A stretch of DNA of 64,000 nt, taken from positions 62,001 to 126,000 of the forward strand of contig NZ_VFJB01000010.1 in assembly GCF_008362905.1 (NCBI RefSeq), read 5' to 3'. Below the pieces are notes generated by a model. That model searched no databases and had not been told where the DNA came from. It saw nothing but the letters and a program-made list of their open reading frames with translations. The stretch is from Deferribacter autotrophicus. GTDB lineage: Bacteria > Chrysiogenota > Deferribacteres > Deferribacterales > Deferribacteraceae. The position numbers were made by a program, and so were the translations under genes. Shown here in pieces: positions 33,831 through 45,300 of this stretch. Positions within the stretch are counted from its first letter, which is position 1. Each line of letters opens with the position of its first letter.

Positions 33831-33977
33831 AATTCATCATTTATCATTTTTCTATCCCCTTAATCTAAACCTAAGCCTTAACCTGAATTTTCAATAAGTT
33901 ACATTAAAAGATGGAAAACTTGGATTAAAACAATAAAGTTTAAAATGAATCTACAAGTTGATAACTAAAAGGAATTA

Positions 33978-34066
33978 TGGTGCCCAAGGGGGGACTCGAA
34001 CCCCCACGGGATATTACTCCCACAGGATCCTGAATCCTGCGTGTCTACCAATTCCACCACTTGGGC
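33978..34066 (-). tRNA. tRNA-Leu (anticodon CAG)
   Basis: An 89-base class II tRNA with a long variable arm. Acceptor GCCCAAG pairs with CTTGGGC, and ACCA ends the molecule. The anticodon stem CAGGA/TCCTG encloses TTCAGGA, giving anticodon CAG. Confidence 0.95.
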
Positions 34067-34307
34067 AATAGAACTATTTTACTAATACAGAAAGAGGTTT
34101 AAGCTTTTTGCCAAATTTTGTCAAGTGCAAAAAAGTAGATAGATACAAAGATTTATCAAGAAAAAATTAATTAAAGTGGTAAACATCTATCTACTATTTA
34201 CCGTAATTAAAATATACTTCAAACGATAAAAAACAATTAAAAGGATTTAACAAAGAAATTTTATTTGAATAGCAAAATTATATGCTATAATAGTTTATAT
34301 AATAATT

Positions 34308-37295
34308 ATGTTATATTTATTGAATAACTGTTTAAAAAATAAGATTATTTTCATTGTAATTTTATTTTTTGCATTTAGTATCTTAGCGTTTGCAGAACAT
34401 AAAAATATTTTGATTTTACATTCATATCATCCGGAATACACATGGACATCTACAATTGATTCAAAGATAAAAGAGGTATTATCAAAATATAATGATATTG
34501 AATATTTTACAGAATATTTAGACACAAAAAGGTTTAACTCTCCACAATATCTTAAATTAATTAAAAACAATCTGATTTTTAAATATCAAAACAAAAAAAT
34601 TGATTTGATAATTGTAGCAGATAATACTGCTCTAAATATTATCGTGGATTTAAAAGATAAAATTTTCAAAAATATACCTGTAATCTTTTGCGGAATTAAT
34701 CATTTTAAAAAATCCTTATTGAGAAATTACAGGGATATCACCGGTGTTAGAGAAGATCTCAGTGTGGATGAAACAATTAATATTATTAATAAACTTCATC
34801 CAGAAATTAAAAAAATCCTGTTTTTAGGAGATACTCACTTTTTGGTTTATAAATATTACAATAAAGGTGTTGTTCAGGATTACATAAAAAACTCAACTCA
34901 AAAAGAATTAAAATTAGAAATCGTTGAAAATAAATTTTTAGATGATTTAGTTAAAGAATATAAAAATGTTAAAAATGTTGCTTTTATTGTTATTTCTGGT
35001 CTGCGTTTAAAGAATGGTGAATTTCTTTTAATTAATAAAGCATCAAAATATTTGGCTGATAAAATTCCTGCTCCATTTTATACGCTATGGGATATTGTAG
35101 TTTATAGTGATGGTGCAGTAGGAGGAAAAGTTGTAAATGCAAGTGAACAAGGAAGGTTAGCTGCTCAATATGCAATTAAGATATTAAAAGATAATATCTC
35201 ACCTGAAAATTTGGATATTATTACATCAACAAAAGCAAATCGCTGGTTATTTAATTATAAATATCTGGAAAAATTTGGCATTAAACTTACATCACTGCCA
35301 GAAAATAGCATAATCATTAACAAGCCGAATAACTTTATAAAAATACCAAAGAAGAATATTTATATCATAATTTCACTATTATTAACCATTACCGCTGTCT
35401 TGACAACAATAACTCTCTATAAAATAAGGACTGAGACCATTTTACAAAGGTATAAAATAATTACTGATAATACCTTTGATATAATAATCGAAACCGATGA
35501 GAAAGGTAACATTCATAATATAAATGGTAAGTTTAAAGAAATTTTAGGTTTTGATAAAGATGAACTTTTACAATTGAATATAAAATTCTTTTATGATGAC
35601 GAAAAAGAAAGAGATAAGTTTATCAATGACATTTTACTAAACAGACAAATAAATAATTATCTTAGAGTTCTAAAAAATAGAAATAATGAGAAAAGATATT
35701 TTTTACTATCCGCCACACTATTTAAAAAAGGTCGAAATTTTAGAATCTTGAGCGTTTTAAAAGATATAACTAATGAGTTTATTCATAAAGAGGAATTATC
35801 TTTTTTTGAATATATAATTGAAAACTCTCCTTTGATTATTGTTATTACTGATATGCAAGGTAAAATTTTAAAAGTTAACAAATTTGCTGCTGACAAAATG
35901 GGATTTAAAAAAGATGAACTAATAGGCAAAGATATTAGGGAGTTTAGAAGCAAAGAACATAATGAAGAATTTTATAATGATTTATGGAATTCTTTGAAAG
36001 AAAAAGGATTCTGGCAGGGAGAGTTTATAAACAAAAGAAAAGATGGAACAATCTTTTATGAAAATGCGGTTATAACAAAAATGAAGTATAAAAATCAAGA
36101 TATTGTAATTAAATTTGGTACAGATATTACCGAGTTGAAAAAGTATGAAAAACAGATGATGGCGAATCAGAAATTTGAATTATTAGGGAAGTTTTCCAGT
36201 AGTATCGCTCACGATTTTAATAATATTTTAGCTGTAAATTCAAATTACACCCAATACTTAAAAATGAAACTAACTGATGAAAAAGACCAAATAATATTAA
36301 AAAAGATACTTGATAGTATCAACAGAGGTTCTCAGTTTATCTCCCAACTACTAGCATTTAGTAGACAAAGTGAAAGTAAAACTATTCAGTTAAATATTTC
36401 TAGATATGTGGAAGATGAAAAAGATACATTTAGGAGAATCATAAACGACTCAATTGATTTATCAGTAGAGGTAAAACAGAAAAAATTGTTTATTAATACC
36501 GATCTCATTCTTTTAGAACAAATGTTTTTAAATTTATTAAAAAACGCAGAGTATGCTTTGCTTAACGACAATAAAAAGGAAAAAAAATTAAAGCTTACTT
36601 TAGATAAAAAATGTTTTAGTGAAAATGTCAAAATTGAAGATTTTACAATAAAAAAAGGTTGTTATGTTGAAATAACCATAGAAGACAATGGAATAGGAAT
36701 AAAAGAAAAAGATAAAAGTAAAATTTTTGAACCATTTTTCACTACAAAGCCATCTGGGGAAGGAACAGGACTTGGATTATCATCGGTTTATGGTTTTATA
36801 AAAAGATTTAATGGATACATTATTGTTAAAAGTGAATATAAAAAGTATACTAAATTCATAATTTATTTACCTCTGCTTAATGATGCTTCTGAAGATAATT
36901 ATGAACAATCAAAAGAAAACAATAAAATAAGTGGTAACAATATTAAAAAGATAGTATTTATCGATGATAATATAGATATCCTTGAAGGTGTCAAAATAAG
37001 CTGCGAAGCTCTTAATATAGACGTTGTACCATTTTCAGATGGTAATGAAGCTGTAAAATATATTGTAAACCATAAAGATAAAATTGATTTAGTAGCCACA
37101 GATATAAGCATGCCAGGTTTTTCAGGTAATGATGTTGTTAGAATTTTATTAAGTAAAGGTTTTAATAAACCTATTATTATGATTTCAGGTTACGGAATTA
37201 ATGCAGCAGATAGCGATTTATTAAATTACGATAATGTAAAATTTTACAGAAAACCATTCAAGCTGATTGACATATTAGAAACTCTAAATAATTAA
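34308..37295 (+). CDS. Hybrid sensor histidine kinase with periplasmic ABC-type ligand domain
   Basis: A 995-residue membrane sensor. Residues 10-30 form a signal/anchor helix. Residues 32-335 form a periplasmic domain of the ABC substrate-binding type (NILILHSYHPEYTWT; IPVIFCGINHF; VFYTLWD-like end). A second membrane helix lies near 350-372, then two PAS domains at about 378-490 and 500-620. The kinase core follows, with His in SSIAHDFNNILA near 634 and the ATP site EDNGIGI and GEGTGLGLSSVYG. A C-terminal receiver domain has its phospho-accepting Asp in VATDISMP near 931. No partner output regulator is adjacent. A TATAAT at 34286-34291 would give a very short leader before the ATG. Confidence 0.88.
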   Translation: MLYLLNNCLKNKIIFIVILFFAFSILAFAEHKNILILHSYHPEYTWTSTIDSKIKEVLSKYNDIEYFTEYLDTKRFNSPQYLKLIKNNLIFKYQNKKIDLIIVADNTALNIIVDLKDKIFKNIPVIFCGINHFKKSLLRNYRDITGVREDLSVDETINIINKLHPEIKKILFLGDTHFLVYKYYNKGVVQDYIKNSTQKELKLEIVENKFLDDLVKEYKNVKNVAFIVISGLRLKNGEFLLINKASKYLADKIPAPFYTLWDIVVYSDGAVGGKVVNASEQGRLAAQYAIKILKDNISPENLDIITSTKANRWLFNYKYLEKFGIKLTSLPENSIIINKPNNFIKIPKKNIYIIISLLLTITAVLTTITLYKIRTETILQRYKIITDNTFDIIIETDEKGNIHNINGKFKEILGFDKDELLQLNIKFFYDDEKERDKFINDILLNRQINNYLRVLKNRNNEKRYFLLSATLFKKGRNFRILSVLKDITNEFIHKEELSFFEYIIENSPLIIVITDMQGKILKVNKFAADKMGFKKDELIGKDIREFRSKEHNEEFYNDLWNSLKEKGFWQGEFINKRKDGTIFYENAVITKMKYKNQDIVIKFGTDITELKKYEKQMMANQKFELLGKFSSSIAHDFNNILAVNSNYTQYLKMKLTDEKDQIILKKILDSINRGSQFISQLLAFSRQSESKTIQLNISRYVEDEKDTFRRIINDSIDLSVEVKQKKLFINTDLILLEQMFLNLLKNAEYALLNDNKKEKKLKLTLDKKCFSENVKIEDFTIKKGCYVEITIEDNGIGIKEKDKSKIFEPFFTTKPSGEGTGLGLSSVYGFIKRFNGYIIVKSEYKKYTKFIIYLPLLNDASEDNYEQSKENNKISGNNIKKIVFIDDNIDILEGVKISCEALNIDVVPFSDGNEAVKYIVNHKDKIDLVATDISMPGFSGNDVVRILLSKGFNKPIIMISGYGINAADSDLLNYDNVKFYRKPFKLIDILETLNN

Positions 37296-37298
37296 ACA

Positions 37299-37317
37299 GG
37301 TGGTATATAATACCACC
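37299..37317. terminator. Hairpin between convergent genes
   Basis: GGTGGTAT and ATACCACC pair around ATA, in the 36-base gap between the sensor kinase and the CoA-transferase, which converge. There is no clear T-run on either side, so termination strength is uncertain. Confidence 0.55.
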
Positions 37318-37331
37318 CTTAAAATGTTAAA

Positions 37332-38696
37332 TTAATTTGTCTTCAAATTATCAGAAACCTTGAATTCGCAACCGGTATATTTTCTAATATCAGTCAAATT
37401 AGAAAATGGAGAAATCTCTATTAATGTTAGTCCACCTTTATCTATGGTAAATACCCCTTTATCAGTAACAAGCATATCCACAACTTCTTTGCCTGTAATA
37501 GGCAAACTACATTCCTCTAAAATTTTCGGAGATCCATTCTTGGTCACATGCTCCATCATTACAATAACCTTTTTAACACCATTAACAAGATCCATAGCAC
37601 CACCAGGCCCTTTGACCATCTTTCCAGGTATCATCCAGTTTGCAAGATCCCCTTTTTTGCTCACCTGCATACCACCAAGAACAGTCAAATCTATATGACC
37701 ACCTCTCACCATGGCAAAAGATTCTGAAGAATCAAAGAAACATGCACCTTTTTTATATGTAATGGTCTGTTTCCCGGCATTAATTAAATCTGCATCTGCC
37801 TCGGCCGCAGTCTCCGGAAATGGTCCTATTCCAAGTAAACCGTTTTCCGAATGCAAAGTTATATCCATATCATCCGTAATAAAGTTTGCTACCAAAGTAG
37901 GCATACCAATACCAAGGTTTACATACATCCCCTTTCTAAGTTCCTGGGCAACCCTTTTTGCCATCCACTCCCTTTTCTCATTAAATTTGGCTTCTTTCAT
38001 ATTTTCCAAAGTTGTAAGCTGTTCAATTCTCTTTTCGTACTGCTCACCCACAACTAATCTATCCACATAAATACTTGGCAGATGAATATAATGAGGATCA
38101 AGCTCACCAGTTTCTACTATCTCTTCCACCTCAACCACTGTAAATTTTGCCGCCTTTGCACACACTGCATTAAAGTTATTTGCCGTATATCTGAAAACCA
38201 CATTCCCTTTTTTATCTGCCTTCCACCCCTTTACAATGGCCAAATCTACCACAATACTCTTCTCTAAAACATATTCTTTACCATTAAAAATCTTTATTTC
38301 TTTACCCTTTGTTAAAATTGTACCATATCCTGTTCTGACATAAAAAGCAGGTATGCCTGCTCCTCCAGCTCTCAGTCTTTCAGCCAATGTACCTTGGGGA
38401 ACAAGCTCTAACTCAAGTTCTCCATTTAAATACAGTTGTTCAAAAATTTTGTTCTCACCCACATATGAGGAAATCATCTTCTTTATTTGTCTTGTTTGAA
38501 GCAGTAACCCCAGACCAAAATCATCAACTCCTGCATTATTACTTACAAAGGTCAAATTTTTGACACCAGACTCTTTAATGGCGTTAATTAAATTTTCCGG
38601 GATACCACACAAGCCGAACCCACCTGCAGCAATCACCATTCCATCTTTTAGAACATCTCTTAAAGCTTCTTTTACCGAATTGCAAATCTCAGCCAT
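37332..38696 (-). CDS. 3-oxoacid CoA-transferase, A and B subunits fused
   Basis: A 454-residue fusion of the two subunits that are separate proteins in most bacteria (ScoA/AtoD and ScoB/AtoA). The A half (1 to about 220) has [19 protein letters not shown] and the [29 protein letters not shown] block. The B half (about 235 onward) has [17 protein letters not shown] and SENGLLGIG, whose Glu forms the CoA thioester. The enzyme moves CoA between succinyl- or acetyl-CoA and a 3-oxo or other short-chain acid. It begins 11 bases after the aldehyde oxidoreductase stop, so the two are cotranscribed, perhaps linking acids, acyl-CoAs and aldehydes. Confidence 0.88.
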   Translation of the reverse strand: MAEICNSVKEALRDVLKDGMVIAAGGFGLCGIPENLINAIKESGVKNLTFVSNNAGVDDFGLGLLLQTRQIKKMISSYVGENKIFEQLYLNGELELELVPQGTLAERLRAGGAGIPAFYVRTGYGTILTKGKEIKIFNGKEYVLEKSIVVDLAIVKGWKADKKGNVVFRYTANNFNAVCAKAAKFTVVEVEEIVETGELDPHYIHLPSIYVDRLVVGEQYEKRIEQLTTLENMKEAKFNEKREWMAKRVAQELRKGMYVNLGIGMPTLVANFITDDMDITLHSENGLLGIGPFPETAAEADADLINAGKQTITYKKGACFFDSSESFAMVRGGHIDLTVLGGMQVSKKGDLANWMIPGKMVKGPGGAMDLVNGVKKVIVMMEHVTKNGSPKILEECSLPITGKEVVDMLVTDKGVFTIDKGGLTLIEISPFSNLTDIRKYTGCEFKVSDNLKTN

Positions 38697-38707
38697 TGTT
38701 TCCTCCT

Positions 38708-40471
38708 TTAATCTTTTGGTACCCCGTCTTTATCCCACCCTCTCAATGCATAGTAATCCTGCAATAATCTATTAAACTCATCTTCTTTTAAAACTTTGCC
38801 ACTTTCCAAAGGCTCTTCAAAAAGCCTCTTTGGTAGTTTATCAAGAGAAAAAATCTTGTCAGGATTTTCCCTTATATTAAACTTTTTTGCTAATGAAATA
38901 ATTTTATTTGCACGCTGTTTTAACTCTTCTTTTGTTACGCTATTATCTCCATACAACATTTGCCAGAGTTTCAAAGTCTCATCCCATAAGTAAGTATCTC
39001 TGAAAAACCTACACAAAATAAACGTATCGAAAATACAAAACCTATCTTCCCAATCAACAAGCAATTCGGCCTTACCCTCAAGCACATCAGGATCTATTAC
39101 GCCACTCAACTCCGCTTTGTAAAATCCGCTTCTCAAATGGCAGGCACCTCTGCAAGATACGGCATAACCAAGAGCAGTCCCTTTCAAAGCCCTCGGATCA
39201 TATCCTGCCGGCTCAAGCCCTTTGTTATGGATAGCAAGATCTTCTGCATCAAAATATCTAGCCGCATACTCTATTCCGTGGCTCAATATCTCTCCCACAC
39301 CATCCCCATAAACAATCTTTTCAATCAGTTCAATGACATGATTTACATTTCCATATTCATATCTCTCTTTTATTTTACCTATAGCTGATAGTTCCATAGC
39401 AAAAGCAACAATGTTTCCTGCTGTAATTGTATCAATTCCTAATCTGTCACATTTATCATTAATATAAATAATATCTTCTATGTCTCTAATACAGCAAAGA
39501 CCTCCAAAAGCATAAAGAGTTTCGTATTCGGGACCTTCCAAAATAATGCCAGGATATTTACTGTCAGGTCTTGTTTTTGTAAGATTTCCACAAGAAATAA
39601 AACATGCTGGACAAGCTTTAGGTACAACATCACAAATCTCTTTCTGCCTTTCAATGGTAATATTTTCAAAACCATCCAATTTCCCTTTATGCCAATATCT
39701 GGTAGGAAACGCTCCCACTTCATTTAATAAAGACACCCCCATGGCAGTACCAAATTCTTTATATTTCAATGAGATAGGATCATTTTTACCTTTTTCACCA
39801 ATCAACTTAAAAAACTCTTCCAGCTCATCCGGAAAACCTATCTCTCTTTTTGCATTACCATGAAAAACTATCCCTTTTATCTTCTTACTTCCAAAAACGG
39901 CACCAATACCACCTCTACCAATACTTCTCCAATAATCATTCTCCACCAAAGCAAACTTAACAAGATTTTCTCCGGCAGGCCCAATCACTATGGCACCAGC
40001 CCCTTTTACCCCCACTCTTCTCTTCAGTTCATCTTCCGTATAATAGGTATCTTTACCCCACAAATCAGAGGCATCATGAAACTTCACTTCTTTATCGGAA
40101 ATCTCAAGAAAAATAGGAGCGTTGCTTTTTCCTCTTATCACAATGGCATCATAACCTGTCCTGGAAATCGGTTTTGCAAGTTTACCACCTGCAGTACTAT
40201 CCACATAACAGTTGGTAAGAGGACTTTTTGTGTAAACACCAAAACGATAGCTCCCCCAAACCTTCTGATCAGCAGCCGGTCCCACATTTATTATCAGATG
40301 ATTATCTTCCGAGAAAGGATCCACACCTTCCGGATTCAATTCATAAAGAAGATACGTACCTATCCCTTTGCCCCCACCATAACTATCCAATACATCATCA
40401 GACAAATCTCTAACTTCATAACTTTTAGAATTTAAATCGATAAAGAGATATTTTTTGTAAAATGGTAACAT
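38708..40471 (-). CDS. aor: Tungsten aldehyde:ferredoxin oxidoreductase
   Basis: A 587-residue member of the AOR family, which oxidises aldehydes to acids with a tungsten (or molybdenum) bis-pterin cofactor and ferredoxin; the reverse acid reduction is possible. Family landmarks are [13 protein letters not shown] at the start, [32 protein letters not shown] and [20 protein letters not shown]. Three iron-sulfur ligands occur in CPACFISC near 290-298, with a fourth Cys expected in FILCRF near 490. GGGAGGTGGAAG precedes the ATG. It heads a two-gene operon with the fused CoA-transferase. Substrate range is unknown. Confidence 0.9.
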   Translation of the reverse strand: MLPFYKKYLFIDLNSKSYEVRDLSDDVLDSYGGGKGIGTYLLYELNPEGVDPFSEDNHLIINVGPAADQKVWGSYRFGVYTKSPLTNCYVDSTAGGKLAKPISRTGYDAIVIRGKSNAPIFLEISDKEVKFHDASDLWGKDTYYTEDELKRRVGVKGAGAIVIGPAGENLVKFALVENDYWRSIGRGGIGAVFGSKKIKGIVFHGNAKREIGFPDELEEFFKLIGEKGKNDPISLKYKEFGTAMGVSLLNEVGAFPTRYWHKGKLDGFENITIERQKEICDVVPKACPACFISCGNLTKTRPDSKYPGIILEGPEYETLYAFGGLCCIRDIEDIIYINDKCDRLGIDTITAGNIVAFAMELSAIGKIKERYEYGNVNHVIELIEKIVYGDGVGEILSHGIEYAARYFDAEDLAIHNKGLEPAGYDPRALKGTALGYAVSCRGACHLRSGFYKAELSGVIDPDVLEGKAELLVDWEDRFCIFDTFILCRFFRDTYLWDETLKLWQMLYGDNSVTKEELKQRANKIISLAKKFNIRENPDKIFSLDKLPKRLFEEPLESGKVLKEDEFNRLLQDYYALRGWDKDGVPKD

Positions 40472-40643
40472 CTTCCACCTCCCAGTTAAATTATAACATT
40501 ATTTCATCTTTAAATTCAACAAAGGATCTGAAAATGTTTAATGATGGATGTATCTTATAAAGTATAAAGATTTAGGCAGATTTAAAAATTGACTTTTATA
40601 TGACTTTACAAAAATATATCATTAAAATTACTAGGGGGATGAA

Positions 40644-42368
40644 ATGATCACATCAGATTTAATAAAATTTTTAAAACGTATTAATCATAAAGGCTATTTA
40701 AATTACCAGATGTTAAAAAATTACCCACTAATATCAGATAATTACTCTCTACATTTTCTCAAAATTCAAAAAGATCCATTTGCCTCTCCATCTCTGTTGG
40801 AGCTAACTATAAATTTAGATTTTCTAGGGTATCCATCTTTCTTCTTTGAAAATGACCATAGAAAAATTGCATTTCAGGATTATCTTTTGAGAATACTAAA
40901 AACAACAGCTGACAAATTTAGAGGTTTTATTAAAGGATCAGGCAAAAGTGGCGTGATTTTTGTAAACTCAGGTGGACAAAAAATTATTGAGCGTTCTAGT
41001 TTGAAATTCACAGATAACCAACTCAAATTTTTGTTCAACATTGGGCTTCCTGCATCTGGTCGCTCCATCCTATCAGATGAATGTGCTAAAATATTCAATA
41101 AAATCACACCATCATTTATAGAGACAATCCTATGGAAAAACCTAAATAAAGAAGCATGTTATTTACATGTAAAAACATACGAAAACTTTTTTTATATAAG
41201 AAATCAGCTTGATAAACTCGGTCTAATTGCATTTATAAAAAACGGCTCCATACTTCCAAGAGAATCTTCAATCAGTGATAAACCCAAAAAAAATGCTTTG
41301 AAATTTCAATCCCCTAATACTTTAGAGATTAAAGTAAAACTACTTCATCCCATTATTGAAGATAATATAGAAAAAAATGAAATCACAGGTATGGGGATAA
41401 AAAAAGGGATTACAGTAATCGTTGGTGGTGGATATCATGGTAAATCAACCTTGTTAAATGCTTTAAGTCATGCTGTTTATCCACATATTCCTGGCGACGG
41501 TAGAGAATATGTTGTAGTAAAAGAGTCAACAATGAAAATCAGAGCAGAAGATGGAAGATTTGTTGAAAAAACAGACATAACCCCTTTTATTAACAACTTA
41601 CCTGATAAAAACAATACAAAGGAATTTTCCACACTAAATGCAAGTGGCAGCACATCCCAAGCAGCAAACATCATAGAAGCTATTGAAATGGGTGGTGAAG
41701 TTTTTCTCATAGATGAAGATACATCAGCCACCAACTTTATGATAAGAGATTACAAAATGCAAAAACTTATTCCAAAAGAAATCGAACCCATAACACCATT
41801 CATTGACAGAGTAAAACAATTAAAAAATGAATACAACATTTCCACTATCCTTGTCACTGGCGGAAATGGCGATTATTTAGATGTGGCGGATACTGTAATT
41901 CTCATGAAAAATTATACACCTTACGATTTCACAGAGAAAGCAAAAGAAATTATAAAGCAATTTGATAGTAAAAGATTAAATGAATCCTCACCCCATTTTG
42001 ATGTCACCTTCCAAAGAACAGTCCAATCCTCTACCTTTAACTTTATTTATAAAAGCAAACGATTGAAAATAAAAACATTAAAAAAAGATCGTCTTTATAT
42101 TTGCAGAGAAGAAATTGATTTAAAAATGATTGAACAAATTGCAGAAGAGTTGCAGGCTGAAACTATCGGCTATTACATCAACTACATTGCAAATAATTTC
42201 ACAGGCCTAACCATTGAAGAAATAACCTCAAGACTTAAAAAAGAACTTGCTTCTTATGGCTTTAAACACCTTGAAAATAAGAATAATAGGTTAGTAAAAC
42301 CCAGAGTTTACGAAATTATTTCCGCATTAAACAGATTGAGAACCTTAAAAATCAAAAAAGGGGGCTAA
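40644..42368 (+). CDS. ABC-class predicted ATPase (COG3044 type)
   Basis: A 574-residue soluble protein of the predicted ABC-class ATPase family, biochemically uncharacterised as far as I recall. The P-loop is VGGGYHGKSTLL near 258. Other family blocks are GDGREYVVV, a LNASGSTSQAANIIEAIEMGG signature-like region, and a Walker B FLIDEDTSATNFMIRD. No membrane segment is present and no permease is nearby, so it is unlikely to be a transporter. AGGGGGATGAA precedes the ATG. It is divergent from aor and convergent with gdh. Confidence 0.82.
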   Translation: MITSDLIKFLKRINHKGYLNYQMLKNYPLISDNYSLHFLKIQKDPFASPSLLELTINLDFLGYPSFFFENDHRKIAFQDYLLRILKTTADKFRGFIKGSGKSGVIFVNSGGQKIIERSSLKFTDNQLKFLFNIGLPASGRSILSDECAKIFNKITPSFIETILWKNLNKEACYLHVKTYENFFYIRNQLDKLGLIAFIKNGSILPRESSISDKPKKNALKFQSPNTLEIKVKLLHPIIEDNIEKNEITGMGIKKGITVIVGGGYHGKSTLLNALSHAVYPHIPGDGREYVVVKESTMKIRAEDGRFVEKTDITPFINNLPDKNNTKEFSTLNASGSTSQAANIIEAIEMGGEVFLIDEDTSATNFMIRDYKMQKLIPKEIEPITPFIDRVKQLKNEYNISTILVTGGNGDYLDVADTVILMKNYTPYDFTEKAKEIIKQFDSKRLNESSPHFDVTFQRTVQSSTFNFIYKSKRLKIKTLKKDRLYICREEIDLKMIEQIAEELQAETIGYYINYIANNFTGLTIEEITSRLKKELASYGFKHLENKNNRLVKPRVYEIISALNRLRTLKIKKGG

Positions 42369-42380
42369 CGGCCCCCTTAT
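42356..42380. terminator. Shared terminator of convergent genes
   Basis: AAGGGGGC (42358-42365) pairs with GCCCCCTT (42371-42378), preceded by A-run and followed by TATTGTT. It overlaps the end of the ABC-class ATPase gene and sits just beyond the stop of the glutamate dehydrogenase. Confidence 0.8.
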
Positions 42381-42382
42381 TG

Positions 42383-45300
42383 TTAATGTAGTAAATTATA
42401 AAACATTTCCAAAATAACATTAAACGGTACAAGGGTTGTAACCTTGTTCTCCATAATATCATCAAGGAAATTCTTGTAATTTTCAAAGAATGTTTCTTCT
42501 TTTGTATGTAGTGACTTGATATAAAATTTATCCATACAACTTTTTTCAGTAAGTAATTTTTGAAGTAATTTTAAGCGATTAAGTAGATTTTCTCTATTAA
42601 TTCTATCCCACTCACTTGTAATGACAATCTCTTTAATAGCATTTTTAATTTCTAAGAATTTAAAAGTTTCACCCACTTTGAAATAGCTGTTAATTGCAAC
42701 ATCTATATCATAACCCTTGCTTACAATTAATTCAAATATATCAAAAGCAGGCTTAGAATATTTTATTCCAGCTATCTGCTTCGCTAAACCACCTGGAATT
42801 CCACCATCCTTTAAAGAATCTCCAAACTGCTTCATCATATCTTTTACTTTGCCTGTAACTTTTGCAGGTATTCTTTCCATAATTTTCAAAAATAATTCTT
42901 TATTATCTATAAGCGCTTTAAAATTATCCTTATTAATAAGCCATTGTACTCCCACTTTTAATGTTTTTTCCAGTTCAATTAAAGCATTGTATTGAGCTTC
43001 CGCAGTTGCTTTATTATCCAGAGCAAAAATTCTTTCTCTAACATTATTTATGTCCAATAATTCTTCTATAAACATATAATTACTAATCAAAGTTGAAAAA
43101 TCCTGATTAGTATTTTTAAATAATTCTATAAAAAATGTTATCCCGGTCTGGTTCACCACTTTGTTAACAATAACCGTAGCTGCAATCTCCTTTGCTAGTT
43201 TGTGTTCAAACAAGTGTTCTCCAAATCTTTTCTTCATATAATCTGGATAATAACTCATATAATTCTTTCTAACTAAAGGATCATTCATATCAATATTTTT
43301 CTCTATTTCGTTATATAAAAAGATTTTCACATAAGAAAGAAGAACAGCAAGCTCGGGTCTTGTCACATTCCTTTTTTCTTTTATGAAGCTTATATTTTCA
43401 AGTTTAAAATCAAGTAACCCCACTTCTTTTAAAAACTTAGCAGTCTCTTCAAAAAGAATCTGATTTGTCTTAGATCTTATCAAATCACAACTTACAGCAA
43501 GAGATTGCATATAATTATCTTTTAAAACAAGCTTTTCAACCTCTTTGGTTAAGTCTAAAATAAGTTTATTTCTCTCTTTTATATCTTTCACAAGTTTTTT
43601 CTTAATAAACTGGTCAAGTATAATCTTAAGGTTAACCTCGTGGTCAGAAATATCTACACCACCGGAGTTATCCAAAGCATCAGTATTTATCTTACCGCCT
43701 AAAAGCGCATACTTTATACGTGCTTTTTGAGTTAAACCAAGATTACCACCTTCACCAACTACCTTAACCTTCAAATCTTCTGCATTAATCCTTACGTTAT
43801 CATTAGCATGATCACCTACATCAGCATTAGTTTCTGATGAATCCTTTACATATGTTCCAATTCCACCATTCCATAAAAGCTCAGCATCAAGCTGCAATAT
43901 CATTCTGATTAGCTCTTCACCTGACACTTCATCTTTTGTAGTTTTGAATAACTCTTTCATCTGCTTGGTCAACTTGATACTTTTTGCAGACCTGTCAAAA
44001 ACACCACCACCTTCTGAAATTACCTTGTCGCTATAATCTTTCCAGGTAGATCTTGGCAATTTAAAAAGTCTCATTCTTTCAATATAACTTACATCTGCAT
44101 CTGGATTTGGATCCACAAAGATATGCATATGGTTAAAAGCTGCAAGTAGTCTCGTCTTCCCAGACAAAAGCATACCATTTCCAAAGACATCACCTGACAT
44201 ATCTCCAATACCAACCGCAGTAAATTCCTCTTTTTGAATATCTTTTCCAAGCTCTCTGAAATGCCTTTTAACACATTCCCATGCCCCTTTAGCAGTAATA
44301 CCAATCTTTTTATGGTCATAACCTGTTTTACCACCTGAAGCAAAAGCATCACCTAGCCAAAAACCGTATTCCATGGAAATTTCATTTGCAATATCACTAA
44401 ATGTGGCAGTCCCTTTATCAGCAGCAACTACAAGATATGGATCCTTTTCATCATAGACAACCACATTGTCTGGATGAACAATCTTTCTGCCATGATAATT
44501 ATCAGTAATATCAAGAAGCCCTCTAATAAATGTTTTGTACTGATCTATTACATGCTGCAGATCTTTCTGTTTATCAGAGAAACGTTTTTTTACAATAAAT
44601 CCGCCTTTAGAACCCACAGGAACAATTACCGCATTCTTCACCATCTGTGTTTTCATAAGCCCAAGTATCTCTGTCCTAAAGTCATCAGGTCTATCACTAA
44701 ACCTCAATCCACCCCTTGCAACTTTTCCGCCTCTCAAGTGAACCCCTTCCATCTGAGGGCTATGGACATATATTTCATACAGTGGTTTTGGATCAGGGAT
44801 AAAATCCAGATTTCTACTTGAAATTTTTATTGAGATATAATTTCTTTCTGGCACTTTATAAAAATTCGTTCTTACAATAGCATCAATAAGTTTTAAAATT
44901 TTTCTAAAAACTGAGTCTTCCACAAGTGTCTGAACCTTATCAAGGTTTTCCCAAACATCTCTTTTTATTTCTTCGTAAGCCTTAACCTCTTTTGAAATAT
45001 TAAATTTTTCTTCAAACAATTTTACTATTTTCTTTGTAATATCAGGATATTTGAGCAATGTCTGACTTATTGTAGCCCTGCCCAATCCAGTATCTACCTG
45101 CGCAATATAATTTCTCAAAGTTCTTAAAATTTCCACTTCTCTGTAATTGAGTTGCTCCTTTAGCAATAAACTGTTTAACTTATCATTTTCACACTTTTCT
45201 TTAACAACTGCTACCACCATTTCAGGTAATATTTTACCAAAAGTGTTTACAAACTTTTCACATTCACCTACATCATCCAGTAAAATACTGCTTAAGTATA

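Noticed and set aside
37711-38070. Plus-strand open frames opposite the CoA-transferase
   Set aside because: They are shadows of a conserved gene with no independent support.
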